Shown here piece after piece: positions 1 through 13,750 of a DNA stretch of 64,000 bases (position 1 is the first letter of the stretch; each line of letters opens with the position of its first letter). The translations under genes and the position numbers were made by a program. The notes under the pieces are model-generated. The model ran no database searches. It was given only the letters and a program-made list of their open reading frames with translations, and was not told where the DNA came from. The DNA is from Cokeromyces recurvatus. Its lineage: Eukaryota; Mucoromycota; Mucoromycetes; Mucorales; Mucoraceae. The stretch is from contig NW_026251413.1 of NCBI RefSeq assembly GCF_025118155.1, forward strand, positions 124,001 to 188,000. The letters run 5' to 3'.

Positions 1-1514
<1,514 letters not shown>

Positions 1515-1873
1515 TTTTTTTTCTTCTAAATAAATAGTTAAAAAAAAGAAGGAGAGAATATTGAGATTTTAAGTTTTTACAAGGCTTTTTCCCTTAATTT
1601 ACAACCTTTCTTAACATGAACTGTGTAACCATAATCGTTCAAATACTGGGTTTAAATTGTTTTCTCCTCTAGCATTTTTATTATAATCAACAACAAGATC
1701 TGTTTGCCCAAAATCAAGTTGAATAAATAAATAAATCTATTCAAAGTATAAGAGGTAAAAAGCTTATCAAAAAGAAAAGAAATGTATTACAAAAAAGTAT
1801 TGAGAATTGAGATAGAAGGGATATACACGAAATTAGTTTAAATTTAATCCATAGTTGATTATCTAAGCATACG

Positions 1874-1915
<42 letters not shown>

Positions 1916-3249
1916 ACAATAGCTTATTCTTGATTTTAATATAGACAACGTAAAAAAGTATGATTTTGATTTTAATATTTATTACTAACAGGCTCTATTT
2001 GAATTAAGTAAATATTATTAAACTCATTTTTGTATACTCTTAATTACTATTCATTAAACTGGATTTTTGAGTAATAAATAGACAAACATATCACTACAAA
2101 TACTTTAATATGTAAGTATGCTTATTAAAAAGACAGAGCTAACTAATTTATAGAATGGATTCAATGTACTGAATATCTTCCCTTCTCTACTATATCCTCT
2201 CCTTCCTTCTAGAAGAACTGTGTCATTATTCAAGGCATGGATATAATTTGCTGCGTTAATTAAAACAATTACTTTTAATTAATGTTTTTACACTTCAAAT
2301 TCAGACAATGTTAGTTTTTTCCTGGACAAATCAGAATTTATTTACAGATACTTAGCTTACCTTTTTTGGAAGAAGCGAAAATGGAAATCAAACAAAGGAA
2401 CTCGAGAAATTAAATTGAGACAAAATGTTGGATGAACTAAAATGCAACTGTAGGCTAACAGGTCGGCTATTTTTTTTTTTACCTCTTACATGGATGCTAC
2501 TTGCGAATAATCTTAAGAAGGTTTAGCTAGCGCATTATAAGAAAAGTCCATCTTTTGGTGTTGATTTAACTATACAATGGGAAACCAATTTACGACTGAG
2601 AAAATATGGGGATTATGGGAGTGGAATTCTTAAAGATAGTCAGCTTCTCTAGCACTTGTACCACTATAACACTACACGAACGAAGAATGGAACTCAAAAT
2701 TCATTCGTATATAACTTTTACTTGGCTAACAAAGTTTCTATTGTTTAATGAAAGCGGAAGCAATTCTGCTCAATTCTGAAAAAAAAGGGGAGATCAAAAT
2801 GAACAGCGTATATAACAACCTATACATAGGAAAAACATTGTTCTTTTTTTTTTTCTTTAGAGTATGGTGACCTACAATCACGTTATCTATTGTGATATAT
2901 ATATATGCTGGAATAAATGTCGCTTGTAAAGGAAAGCTGTAATGAAATCAACCTAATTTAAATGATTGATCCACCTACAATAATAAAGTGAGGCAATACA
3001 ATAATATTAAAGTATGAAAAGATCCAATACAAAAGACTATAGATACTGCCCTGTAACTGAATGTAAATATTGATGAATAATAAAAATAAAACACTTTGGG
3101 AGGCTAGCGTATAGACGTGATATATTGAATTGATATATTCGAGACTTGTGAAATACCAATTAGCAAGCCAATACTTTTGTATGCCTGGTTTGTCCACAAA
3201 TCTTGATCTTTCTTTCTTTTTATTTTAAACAACATACATACACCCATTT
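1515..3249. other. gene-free AT-rich stretch
   Basis: No convincing coding exon was found. A 35-base A run lies near 1878-1912. The open minus frame at 2958-3197 is AT-driven and hydrophobic by composition, and I do not accept it as a gene. The stretch holds the promoter of the gene ending at 1514 (reading left) and degenerate sequence leading into the Fanzor relic. Confidence 0.6.
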
Positions 3250-4587
3250 ATGCTAATGTTGAAGCTTTTATACAGGCTAAGAAACAGCACAAGTATGAAA
3301 GCGTACAAGCAAAAGCTGTTAATGATAACACAAACAAACAATTTATGAAAAGGGGTAATATAAACTATATTGTTTGATAAAACAAACTAACTCAAACTAT
3401 TAAAAGGTGTCAAAAGAAAGGATATTTATAAAGAAAAGAAAGATAAAGCAAATGCAAAAAGGGCAAGAAGCTCTATTTCTTCAAGCAATCAAAACTTAAC
3501 ATGTAAATCTTGCAAGAATATGGGTCATTCTTCAGCAAGGACTAAAGAATGCCCAAACCATAACTTTACATTGAAAGAGCTACTAAACAGAAATCTTGGA
3601 TTTAATTATCAAAGATACACTGTTTCTCTACCGCTGAAATCGTTTGTGTCCGCAGCAAATCAAAATGTCTACGTGCAAAATTTCCCGTAAGTGAGATTTT
3701 TTTTATCAAAGGGAGGTGAAGATATCCATTATAAAACATATAGTATTCAATATGTCTCAGATGCGGTGCTTTCTCATGAGATACAACCAGCTATGGATGG
3801 CAATATTGCTTTTTCATTAAATGAAAAAGCCCAAGACAACATCCGTGCCCTCTCAAAACCATTGATTTTGGAAATTAGAAACAGATTACCTTCGTTTCCG
3901 ATGACAAAAATAAACTCTCAATAAAGCACATTTTGGTATAATACCAGCATTAAGGCATATTCTGGTTAAATACAAAGCCTTAATTGAGGAAAACCCACAA
4001 ACACAGCCTGGTTTACTAGAACAGACAAATCCACCAAATAGAAAAAGACCAAAAAAGAAGAAGGTTAAGAAGAATAAAAAGACAAGCAAAGACGATGAAA
4101 AGAAGTTCGTTCCACCCAGGCTCTTTAGTTTGTTTCCAAAACCAAGTCTTCGTTGGCATTTTATAAAGATCGATAGCCAAAATTTAGGTGGCATATTTCC
4201 TGTGGCTTTTTTGGAGAAACAAGATGAAGAGATTCCTTTCCAACAGATACAAAGATGTTTCTTTGTCTACTTTGATTTTTCGAAATTAAACATTAACAGG
4301 CAAACGTTAACATTGTTTACGAGAAATAAGCACACTAATTTTAAATTTGAATAGTCTTGAAGGCTTAATAGACTTGCCTCATCGAAAAGGAAAGATGCTT
4401 TTTAAATAGCATATATACAGACGGATATATGTGCAGGATATCATTCTGTAGAAAAATACAGGCAACATTCTTATTAACGGCTCAAAAAAAATACAACAAA
4501 AAAAGAAGAGGAAAGACGAAAAGAAATAAGAGAAAAAGAAGACATAATCATGAATACAAAGTATTCATGTTACTCATCACCTTTTTT

Positions 4588-4624
<37 letters not shown>

Positions 4625-5150
4625 AAAAGAAAAGAGAGAGCACACAAGGAGAAGTTTGAGGAGGGCGATGCCGTTAGTTGTATTTGGCAATGGACTTAAA
4701 AACAAAAGCCAGGTAAAATTTAAAGGGCTAAAGCATGGTATATCAGAAAAGATATGCAGGCAGCTGAAAATATGAGAAAAGCTTGGGGAATTGTTGCTTC
4801 TAGACATAGACGAATACAAAACATCCAAGGTAGAAAAATACATACATATGAATATAATAAGCGTACTAATACAATATATTACACCTGTATTGTATAAACA
4901 TGCAATTCCTGTCTTGAAACCAAGCTTCAAAACCTCGTATATGGAAAGGGAGATGATGCACATAGAATCCATCAAATATTCATCTGCAAAAGTTGCTATA
5001 TTTATTGGAATCGAGATGCGATGACTGCAAAGAATATGTTAACCATTGCTACATCAATCGGGAGCGGAAATGGTCGTCCCAATGTATTCCGTTTTTACAT
5101 TAAGCTAGACGTTAGAAAATTAATTTTGATTCGTCCAGAAAAAAACTAAC
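3250..5150 (+). pseudogene. Fanzor (eukaryotic TnpB/OrfB-like nuclease) relic
   Basis: Fanzors are RNA-guided nucleases related to bacterial TnpB and carried by eukaryotic transposons. Pieces appear in the expected order but in different frames with stops. About 3500-3560 holds a CX2CX3GH...C zinc-knuckle-like block. About 4020-4350 holds a Lys-rich linker followed by PPRLFSLFPKPSLRWHFIKI and DFSKLNINRQ. About 4670-4830 holds LVVFGNGLKNKS and LLLLDIDEYKTSK, the RuvC-II/Zn-finger entry. About 4915-5060 holds CKSCYIYWNRDAMTAKNML, the typical C-terminal end of the RuvC-III/Zn-ribbon region. The RuvC-I Asp region near 4370-4600 cannot be recognised and a 34-base A run sits in it. Stops at about 3390 and 3922, and frame changes near 4360, 4660 and 4900, show it is dead. 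Family membership is inferred from remembered Mucorales homologues. No terminal repeats were found. Confidence 0.75.
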
Positions 5151-5280
5151 ATCATCTGAATTTGAAGTGTAAAAACTGCAATGTTAAACCAAATAAAAAT
5201 TCCGAAATGAATAATTACTTGATTCTTGTCAATTTAATTATTATTATTATGGTAATCATTTTTAAATCATCCTTTTTTTT

Positions 5281-5345
5281 TCATCTATCTACCTATCTAC
5301 CTACCTATCTACATACATACGTACATACATACATACATACATAAT
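5281..5345. repeat. CTAC/ATAC tetranucleotide microsatellite
   Basis: Tandem CTAT/CTAC units pass into ACAT units over about 65 bases just upstream of the next gene. They may lie in its 5' UTR or in a 5' intron. Confidence 0.85.
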
Positions 5346-5348
5346 ATC

Positions 5349-6241
5349 ATGTATATACATACCATAGTAAAAGACAATATCAACAATCAAGAACAGCAAC
5401 TACAACAATCCTCTCTGAAATTGGTAAATAGAAGAAATACACATTATTTATCAATAAACGCGAATGCAATTGCTGGTATTGTCCTTTGTATTGTCGCATT
5501 TATATTATTACTTGCTTTCATATTATGGAAATTATATGTATTACGTGATAACATGCAAAAAAGAAGAAAAATAAAAAATCAACAACAAATGACGCATCAT
5601 AAATCAATAAATTCCTGTAAAATAGTGAGTGTCGTAAAATATGTCTTTGTTTGAATAATAATAATTAATAAAAGAAAACTATTTAGGATAGAAAATCGAT
5701 GCGTACTTATACACCAATAGATGAAAATGAGTCTATATTAAATTATTATAGAAACAATAATACTACTATTACTACTACTACTACTACTACAATATCATCT
5801 ACTAAGCTTCCTTCACGTGTTAAATCAAATACTTATTTACCGTCTAATATGCAAAAACTTTGTTATTCAAGAACAAAAGGAAAGGTAGATTGTGAAAAGA
5901 ACACAATTAGTATACCAACAATACTTGTTAGATCATCCTCGCTTACAAGTAAATCTGTACCGAGAAAAGATATATTATCCACTAATCCTCTTTTACTTCC
6001 AACAACTCGGAATCATTCTTTTAACGAGAAAAACGTTGAATTCAGATATAAAAACAATAGTAGTTTATCAGCAGTACAAAAAGATAAGAATGGAGTGTCG
6101 GTATCGGCAGATAGATGTGATAGTATATCTGTAAGTTCAATTCAATATGTTGGATTTAATAGTACAATGGATATGATTTATGAAAAAACCGAAAATTTAT
6201 GTATAAAAAACGATCATCAAACAGCAGCTATTTACTATTAA
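5349..6241 (+). CDS. single-pass membrane protein of unknown function
   Basis: I do not recognise this protein. Two exons (5349-5624 and 5687-6241) join in phase across a 62-bp GT-AG intron to give 276 residues. Exon 1 encodes a hydrophilic start, then one strong transmembrane segment (AIAGIVLCIVAFILLLAFIL, about residues 40-60), then a basic juxtamembrane stretch KRRKIKN. This suggests an N-out/C-in orientation. The C-terminal 180 residues are polar, with a Thr run encoded by ACT repeats and many Ser/Asn residues, so probably a disordered cytoplasmic tail. The start is uncertain: a possible acceptor at about 5368 could join an upstream exon. It could be a plasma-membrane sensor or anchor, but nothing in the sequence settles this. 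Confidence 0.6.
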
Positions 6242-6381
6242 CATAGATGTTATCTGTAAATAAACGCCTATTATCTTTGTTTAGATATCATTGAATTTGT
6301 TATTCATGTTGCTCTTATTGAATAATAATAATAAGCAGATCATAACCTGAGATTGACACGACTACTCTATTTTATTTTTTT

Positions 6382-7317
6382 TTAAAGTAAATCGGTTTGA
6401 CCAAATACATCTGCTATAATTGTAATAATAATGTTTAAACAAGATCTTTGATTTAAATGTTTAGTTCGTATCTTAATGCATTCTCTTGATAAGTCGCGTA
6501 ATATTGATATATTACTATATGTCAATACAGGATCTAAATAAACTAATAATGCAAATATTCGCTGACACTATACAAGAATATTATACAAGTGAAATAGTGT
6601 ATGTATACATATTTATATATACTAACCTTTTGTTCAATATCTTCTTCTTTTTTGATAGTGTTTAGCCATTGTATATGATATTCTAATATACGTAAAATAG
6701 TATGCTACAAAAAAAAAATGACTGTTTAATTTTTAAATAAATCATATATATCAAACTCCTTTCTTACTTGAGAAAAAGTTGGGATTGATTGGGTGAAAGG
6801 CTGATTAGTTGAATAAAGTAAATCATAGGCTTCTGTTCTTGATCTTATCTCTTTTGGTTTATGCAGTATTTCTTTATTTTCCTGTATATACTATATAACA
6901 TGGTTAATTTATTTATTTACTTTGATAATGTTAAATTCTTACTTTTTGATAGGATTTAAATACAGTTGCAAATCCTTTTCTCCATACTTCTAATGTTTGA
7001 TCATCAACGGAACTCGAACTATTAAAGAACTGAAAATGAGCAGGTAATTGTATTTTTTTTATTTCTTTCGGTGGTGGTGCTACAATAGTTTGCTTGTATT
7101 CTTTTGCTTGTTCTCTATTATATAATAAGATAGGTTAAAAAGAAAAAGAAACTTTTGTTTTCTCATTAATCATTTAATACCGAACAGTTAAAAGATAATC
7201 CTCTCCTGAATATGGAATACCATTGATTAAATCAGGCTTAGTTTTACTTAGTGGAATTGCAGCTTTAACATCGTTTTCATCTTTTTCTATAATCTGCGAA
7301 AATAAGCATTTTGACAT
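6382..7317 (-). CDS. Gemin2/SIP1-like SMN-complex protein
   Basis: Gemin2 holds the Sm protein ring during snRNP assembly in the SMN complex. Five exons (7181-7317, 6943-7114, 6768-6881, 6627-6704, 6382-6567) join at GT-AG sites to give 228 residues. The features are a GIPYSGEDYLLTVR block (family: PxSGEDYLxxVR), then QTLEVWRKGFATVFKSYQK, IRILEYHIQWLN-type helices, and a C-terminal RIFALLVYLDPVLTYSN...DVFGQTDLL that matches the Gemin2 ending (ALLxxLE...RYFDQxDL). I chose the ATG at 7317 because the longer open frame upstream is lysine-rich and unlike the family. It is divergent from ADE8 with 182 bp between starts, so a shared promoter is likely. Identity rests on motif recall, so moderate to good. 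Confidence 0.75.
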
Positions 7318-7499
7318 TTTTTTTTCTTTTAACAAAGAAGAAAGTGCTGCTGCAATTAAAAACATGGCCTTTTTTTTTGATGCAAAGTCACTAGTATTAC
7401 ACAACATCTATTATCAGTTTTAATGGAGTTTTAAAATAAATCTACTACTACTACTGCTTGTTTTATTTTTATTTTACTTTCTCATTTTAGCATAATAGT

Positions 7500-8126
7500 A
7501 TGGCAACAACGATAGAACAAACGATCGTCGTCCTCATTTCAGGTTCAGGCACTAACCTTCAAGCATTGATTGATGCTACACAAGAGGGTCGACTTAAAGC
7601 CAGAATTATTGGTGTCATATCCAATCGAAAAGCAGCCTTTGGACTTGAACGTGCAAAAAGGGCGGGCATCCCCACACAGACAGTATCTCTTAAGCAATTT
7701 AAAGATCAAGGCAAGACACGTGTCGATTTTGACATTCATGTTGCTAAACTCATTCAAGAAAATTATAAGCCTGATTTGGTCATCTTGGCAGGTTGGATGC
7801 ACATCTTGTCTCCTGAATTTTTAAGTTACTTTCATGACAATGTCATCAACCTTCATCCTGCTTTACCAGGTCAATTTGATGGCGCTCATGCTATTGAACG
7901 GGCTTATGAGGCTTTTAAGAGAGGTGAAATTAAGCATACAGGTATTATGGTGCATAAAGTGATAGCTGATATTGATCGTGGAGAGGTTATTTTGCAGCGG
8001 GAAGTGCCTATTTTGGAAACCGATACACTTGAAGATCTTGAGGCACGTGTTCATTCATACGAACATAAACTTATTGTCGAAGGTGCTCAAGTGTTTTTAG
8101 ATACTTTAAAGCATAAAATAAAATAA
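7500..8126 (+). CDS. ADE8: phosphoribosylglycinamide formyltransferase (GAR transformylase)
   Basis: It transfers a formyl group from 10-formyl-THF to GAR in de novo purine synthesis. It is a single intronless exon of 208 residues, the usual size for the monofunctional fungal/bacterial PurN type. The N-terminal phosphate-binding loop is VLISGSGTNLQALID. The catalytic region shows VILAGWMHILSPEF, INLHPALPGQFDGAHAIE (catalytic Asn and His) and HTGIMVHKVIADIDRGEVI (catalytic Asp region). It is stand-alone, as in fungi, and not fused to the GARS/AIRS domains as in animals. It converges on SRP72 with only 81 bp between stop codons. Confidence 0.96.
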   Translation: MATTIEQTIVVLISGSGTNLQALIDATQEGRLKARIIGVISNRKAAFGLERAKRAGIPTQTVSLKQFKDQGKTRVDFDIHVAKLIQENYKPDLVILAGWMHILSPEFLSYFHDNVINLHPALPGQFDGAHAIERAYEAFKRGEIKHTGIMVHKVIADIDRGEVILQREVPILETDTLEDLEARVHSYEHKLIVEGAQVFLDTLKHKIK

Positions 8127-8207
8127 ATAAGCAGAGTTTTATATATATTTATATTTATAGTTAATAAAATGCAAGCAGAATACAAAAAAAAAAATTTATT
8201 CATAATT

Positions 8208-10338
8208 TTATCTTCTTCCTTTTCCCTTTTTCTTTTTATTCTTTGAAGGCATTGAAGTTGAAATCTTTTCTTTGATAGGCTCAGGTATCTTTTTATTGCC
8301 TCCAATATTAGCACTACCTGTACCTCCAATTCCTCCACCCTCTAAAGAGACGCCCTGTGGCCCCTTATTTAATGCCTTTTTATTCTTTCCCTTCATACGG
8401 AATGTAGATCTTTCATACTTGGGAAGCCAACGTTCAGGATCAGGTTTGGTCTGAGGATCCATGTTCTTGGGATAAATAGGTGCTTTCTTCTTTTTCATTC
8501 TGGGCTTTGGAACATGAGGAGCATGAGGATCTTTTCGAATGTAACCTCGTTTAACACCAGGTACAATCGTCTCTAATGTTTCTATATCCAAATGACCAAG
8601 TGCAACAGAAGGTAATGCATTTCCATATTGCTCTGCCTTTTGAGGATCTACTTCTGCATAAGCAGCAATTAAACCAGCAATAGCCTGAGCATCGGAAGGA
8701 TCAGCTTTAACCAACTGCTCATAATCTGCAACAGCTTCTTGGAAGCGCCCTGTCTTTAATTTGAAAACAGCTGCTTGCTTGATAGTAGATGTAGGTGCTG
8801 TTGTATTCTTAAACGAACTATCATTCTTCCAAACATCAGAAGCCTGATCCAATGTTTCTATAGCCTTTACAGACTGTCCTGTTTGTTCGTATAACCAAAC
8901 TAACAACGCAATCAAGCCAGGTTGATAATATCTTTGCTTGTCTTCCTTTAATGTATCTAAATAAGATTGCAAGGTAACAAGTGCAGAAGCAGGTTGAGAC
9001 TCGAGTAATTGTAATTGGATTGTAGCAAAACGAATAGCAACTGAACTAGGCTTTCTTTCAGCATATTTTTTAAGCTCCTCAATAGCCTTATCAGCCTTGT
9101 GTTGATGATAAGTTGCACTGGCCAAAATAAGATATAAACTATCGTTATCGGGATATTTTTCAATCAACTTTTGAGCTTGATCTCTACAGGCAGAATATTT
9201 TTGATTATAAAGCTGTAATAAAGTATCATTCATAGATATGATACGTTTTTGATAATTCTTAAGCTTGGCGTCAGCCTCTTTAGTTGTGGCAATTTTCAAT
9301 TTCTTTGTGGCATCTTCCAAATCTTTATTCTGATCAATAGCAACCATATTATTGGATACAACAGCAGCAACGGTAACATCACTTGCATATATGTTAGTAC
9401 AGGTTATGGTATGTAGTAAATATATTTACCTCGAATTTAAAAGTTGCTTATAGATTTTCATAGCATCATTAATACGGCCTTGTAATTGATAGGTGTAACC
9501 TAATTGTGTTGAAATCACAGCTAATTCCTCATCTTGTTCTTCTTTACTCATTCCTTGTGATCTATCACTACATTGTTCTATTATTGATTCACACATTAAT
9601 TCGTATAAAAATAATCAGATTATTTATTACTTACTGTAAGCCAATTCAAGTTGCTCTTGAGCTTTTTTGATATCACCACGAGCCAAATAGACAGAAGCTG
9701 CATTGTAAGCAACTTCATAAAGATCAGCACTTTCTTGTACATTAAAATCATCTTTAACTACTTCCTTATTAGAAAATAGTAGACCAGCCTTTGCAGCCAA
9801 TAGATTGACTTGAATCTCATCATGGAGATGATTATTCTTGCCGGTAGATTTTAAAAGTGATTCATAAACTTCAACAGCTTTTTCAAATTGGCCTTGAGAA
9901 TAAAGCTATTTCAGAATGTTAAAAAAAAGAAAGAAAGAAAATTAAAGTATATATCTTTTTTATTTATTTTATTTTTACCAATTGAGCTTCGAGATAGGAT
10001 AAAGAAGGATCCACATTTTTTTGTTTGGATTTGAGTTCATTCAAAAGCTCCATAGCAGGCATCAGTTGATTTGTACGATAATAACAATAGATTTTCTCGT
10101 AAGATAAATCAATATCACTGTTTTTAAATTGACGAGCAATTATTGTAAGAGCATCTTTGTACTTTTCGAGACGAATTAAACTAACGACTTTACATTGAAG
10201 TGCAAGTTGATCATTAGGATTTAATTTAATTAGCTTTTCACAAATTTCTAAACAAAGTTCGTCATTGTAATTATCAATAGCTTTATTTAGGTCTGTAAAC
10301 AGAGCTTTTGTTTCTTGCTCTTTTGTCGTAGACGCCAT
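8208..10338 (-). CDS. SRP72: signal recognition particle subunit SRP72
   Basis: SRP72 binds 7SL RNA together with SRP68 in the cytosolic particle that targets nascent chains to the ER. Four exons (9979-10338, 9635-9905, 9430-9577, 8208-9381) splice in phase to 650 residues, in the family range. The body is TPR-like helical repeats (e.g. DALTIIARQFKNSDIDLSYE, QAIAGLIAAYAEVDPQKAEQ). The C-terminal RNA-binding motif is clear: YPKNMDPQTKPDPERWLPKY followed by ERSTFR. It ends in a Gly-rich and then Lys-rich tail. The start ATG lies in MASTTKEQETKALF. It is convergent with ADE8. Confidence 0.94.
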
Positions 10339-11820
10339 ATTTTTTTTTTTAGAAAAAAAAAAGAAAAAGAAAAGAAACGGTCTGTAAATTTGACGTCGCG
10401 TATTTTTTGTTGATAAAAAAAAAACTATTTTCGGTATTCGACTATTTTTTTTTTTTTTTTTTTTTTTTTTTGAGTTACCAGCAATTTATTAAATAAAAAT
10501 CACTTTATTAAATCAAAGAAATACCTTGTATAAACAGTAATAAAATGATTCTACCAATAGTTACATTATTGTTGCTCGAAACAAATTGAGTATTTGATGA
10601 CATCAATAGTGTTGCTTTGATAGTTTATATGTGTAATATGGTTCTTGATTTACAAGGACCTGAATAGATTTGACAAAAAACATTCATGCTAATATTTCAA
10701 GCTAATTTACTAGCTATAGTAGCTAAACAATAATAAATTCATTTGTAAACTTTGATAAATTATGTTAAGCTGTTATAGGCAAAAAATATGTATAAATATG
10801 AATATACATTAGATACTTTATTTGTAATACAACAGTAATATAGCTACAAATACTTTCATTAACACAGAAACCTTTAACTATGATAATGTTGCTTGACTTT
10901 CAAATATAAGTGTCATCTTCACTACAGTGTATCAAATTAAAAATAAATACAAGTGTTTATTATTTTTGGAATAATAATTCTACAAAATCGAGCCAATATT
11001 ATGCATGAAAATCTCTATCACATTATAAGAAAAAAAAAAGCAGCTCTATATTCTTTGATTAAAATGATATATAGCATCTACAGATGGTCGAGGCTTAGTT
11101 TTTAAATAACTCAAAAGGATAGTTTTGTACAAGATATTATAGAGACATATTCAGTCTTACTCAGAATATCAGCAAATAAAGATAACTATTGCTACTATAA
11201 TCTATAGCTATTTAGTGTAAAATAAATAAGTGATTTTTCTATGTACTAAAAAAGATTACTCAAACCATCAAGTTAACGAGGCAAAAATAAATAAATAAGA
11301 ATATAATAAATAGAAGTGCAATCCTGTAACGTTATTGATATGCTGTTATTTCAGGCTAATAAAATCAGCAGCCAAGTATTTTGAGAAAACACTGTTTACC
11401 ATTAATAATTATTGATTGAGAGAAGACTAACATAATAGATTATATGAAACAATTACAACTACAATGTTTACTAACATGTGTTGATGTTATGAATCAAGTA
11501 GAAAATGAGAAATATGTTTTATTAAAATCCATTATTATCACTACAAGCTGCACATTCATAAATACTTCAAGATAAAACAAGAGCATTTAAAATTATTTCA
11601 ATTACTTCCTTCTCCTTTTTACTATGATATATTTGTTGATATTCTTCAATAAAGTTTGTGCTTTTTCCTTTTGGTGAAACCAAATCACATTGATAAGAAT
11701 AAATAAACCGTTATGTGTATTAAGATTAGATATGTCAATAAAATTTGAATATAAAAACGTTGGCTTTTTTTTTTATTTTTATTTTCATATATTTTGAAAA
11801 AAAGAAAAAAAAAAAAGAGG
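10339..11820. other. gene-free AT-rich stretch
   Basis: About 1.5 kb between the divergent starts of SRP72 and the MFS gene. A T run lies at about 10444-10472. No coding exon, RNA gene or terminal repeat was recognised. Promoters of both neighbours must lie here. Confidence 0.6.
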
Positions 11821-13557
11821 ATGTACATTATATGCAAATTACTCTATATAGCTATATTCTCTCTATTATCAGCAGCTCCACCTTATTTTTCACTATATTT
11901 TCATAATGTTCTTCAGTTTTCTTCGGATCAAATAGGCTTTATTCTTGCTATTGCGCCTTTTATTCAATCTATTGCATGTCCTATTTGGAGTTATATAGTA
12001 GATAAGCATTCTGCGTTACATGGTCCAATCATGGCTATCACTAGTCTCCTTGGTGGTTCCGGGATCATGTCTATCATGGTCATCGGACACTCTGTTTCAT
12101 CTGAAGAAGTCATACCGCAAACATTTATAGGTTTACTTTCTTCTCTACAATTAAGTAAATCCATGTCGTTTACCTTAACATCATGTTTTACCTTGGCATT
12201 TGCATTTTTTACTTTACCTAATATTTCTTTGGTTGATAGTGCTGTCATGAAAATACTGGGTCCTAATAAAATTTTATATGGTATGAGAGATCTGTTTTTT
12301 TTTTTTTTATTACTACTGTAAACAAAAAAATGTTAATTATTTAGAATAGGTGAACAAAGATTATGGGGATCCATCTCTGCAGGTTTAACCATTCTAATTG
12401 TGGGGCAGTTATTATCTTTTACAAATAATTTTGATGTTCTTTTTTATGTATTTGGTGTTGGAACTATCTTTTTTATGATATTTTCATGTTATGTCAATGT
12501 GAATCAATACTACATGTCCTCTATACCTGAATCTTCATTACGTGAGTCATCTTTACTAGAAGCTGCCCCAAACCATCATACTCTTCATCACAGTAATGCA
12601 CTAGCAAGAGATTCATCAGAGAAACCTTTATTAGGTGGTAACAATAGTCATATGTTACCCGCCAACACTTATAATAGTATTTCTTCTGATGTAAATAATG
12701 GTCATCAGTATGTTGAACTCTTCAAGTCAAGTAGCATTGCTTCCTCTGGACATAATACGATTCGAGAAGAGGCTGATAATACATTGGATGCGTTAGGTTA
12801 TCCTGATCTTGGTCTCTCCATTTCTCGTATTGCATCTGTTGATCCTTCTATTGTTGATGGTCTTAAAAATATACACACAGAAGGTCTCCCGACTGCTAAG
12901 AATGCTATTCGATCCATTCGTGTCTTGACTTTTCTAACAACTGCTCTCTTTTTTGGCTTGGTGTTATCCATTATTGTTAACTTCTTATTCTTATTTCTTA
13001 GTCAAGATTTACATATGCCTGCTAGTTGGATTGGTTGGACAGGTTTAGTAACTGGTATAACTGAGCTACTTAGTTTTTGTTTTTCTAAACAGGTACAAAC
13101 ATATGTAACAAAGAAAAAACAAATAACATTATTTACATTTTTTTTTTTTTTTTTTTTTTTTTGCAAGTTGACTGAAAAATTTGGTGTAACAAAAATGATC
13201 TTTATAGCACATTTGGCTACAATTATACGTTGTCTAGCATATACTATTTTAAAACCTGACTCATATATTACAAATGTCTGTGCATTATCACTTCAGGCAT
13301 TTCATGGTATTGGTTTTGGTATCTTTTGGGCTACAGCTGTGAATGAAGTAGATGGTTTTTTTCCTCCTGAACAAAGATCTGTTGCGCAAGGTATTTTGGG
13401 GGCTCTTCATTTTGGCCTCGGCGCAGGTTTAGGAGCGTTAGTAGGAGGTTATATGTATGAATATTTGGGCCCTGTATATATGTTTCAAATTGCAGCTGGT
13501 ATGGCGGTACTAAATTTGGCTGTATTTTATATAGGTAGATTAGATAAATTTAAATAA
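11821..13557 (+). CDS. major facilitator superfamily transporter (MFS_1_like/MFSD6 type)
   Basis: A membrane transporter; the substrate cannot be read from sequence. Three exons (11821-12280, 12350-13092, 13168-13557) give 530 residues. The first transmembrane helix starts almost at Met 1 (MYIICKLLYIAIFSLLSAAP). TM2 follows with DQIGFILAIAPFIQSIACPI. The junction of exons 1 and 2 creates YGEQRLWGS, a signature of the MFS_1_like/LacY-like group. A long polar central loop (about residues 200-330) separates two six-helix halves. The second half includes HGIGFGIFWATAVNEVDGFF and GAGLGALVGGYMYE. The ATG at 11821 is used because upstream there is only an AAA-rich run. The second intron (75 bp, T-rich) has no stop in frame. 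Confidence 0.85.
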
Positions 13558-13750
13558 CATTATATAATAGACTGTATACTTCCATATATATCAATATATG
13601 TATATAGATATTTGTTATTTCTTAATCTAAATAAACTATCCATATGTAAATGTAAACTATATTCTTGGTATGATCTTTTATTATTGAAAATAGGGAATTA
13701 AACATACAATATATGAAAGGACTTCTACCTTATACTTAAGGATTTAAAAA

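Noticed and set aside
4577..4975. Minus open frame with a poly-Phe tail
   Set aside because: Antisense to the Fanzor relic and created by the T side of the A run.
5281..5345. Possible CRISPR-like tandem repeat
   Set aside because: Simple tetranucleotide microsatellite, no spacers, eukaryotic context.
12281..12349. Apparent frame break in the MFS transporter
   Set aside because: It is an intron: GT-AG ends restore YGEQRLWGS exactly.
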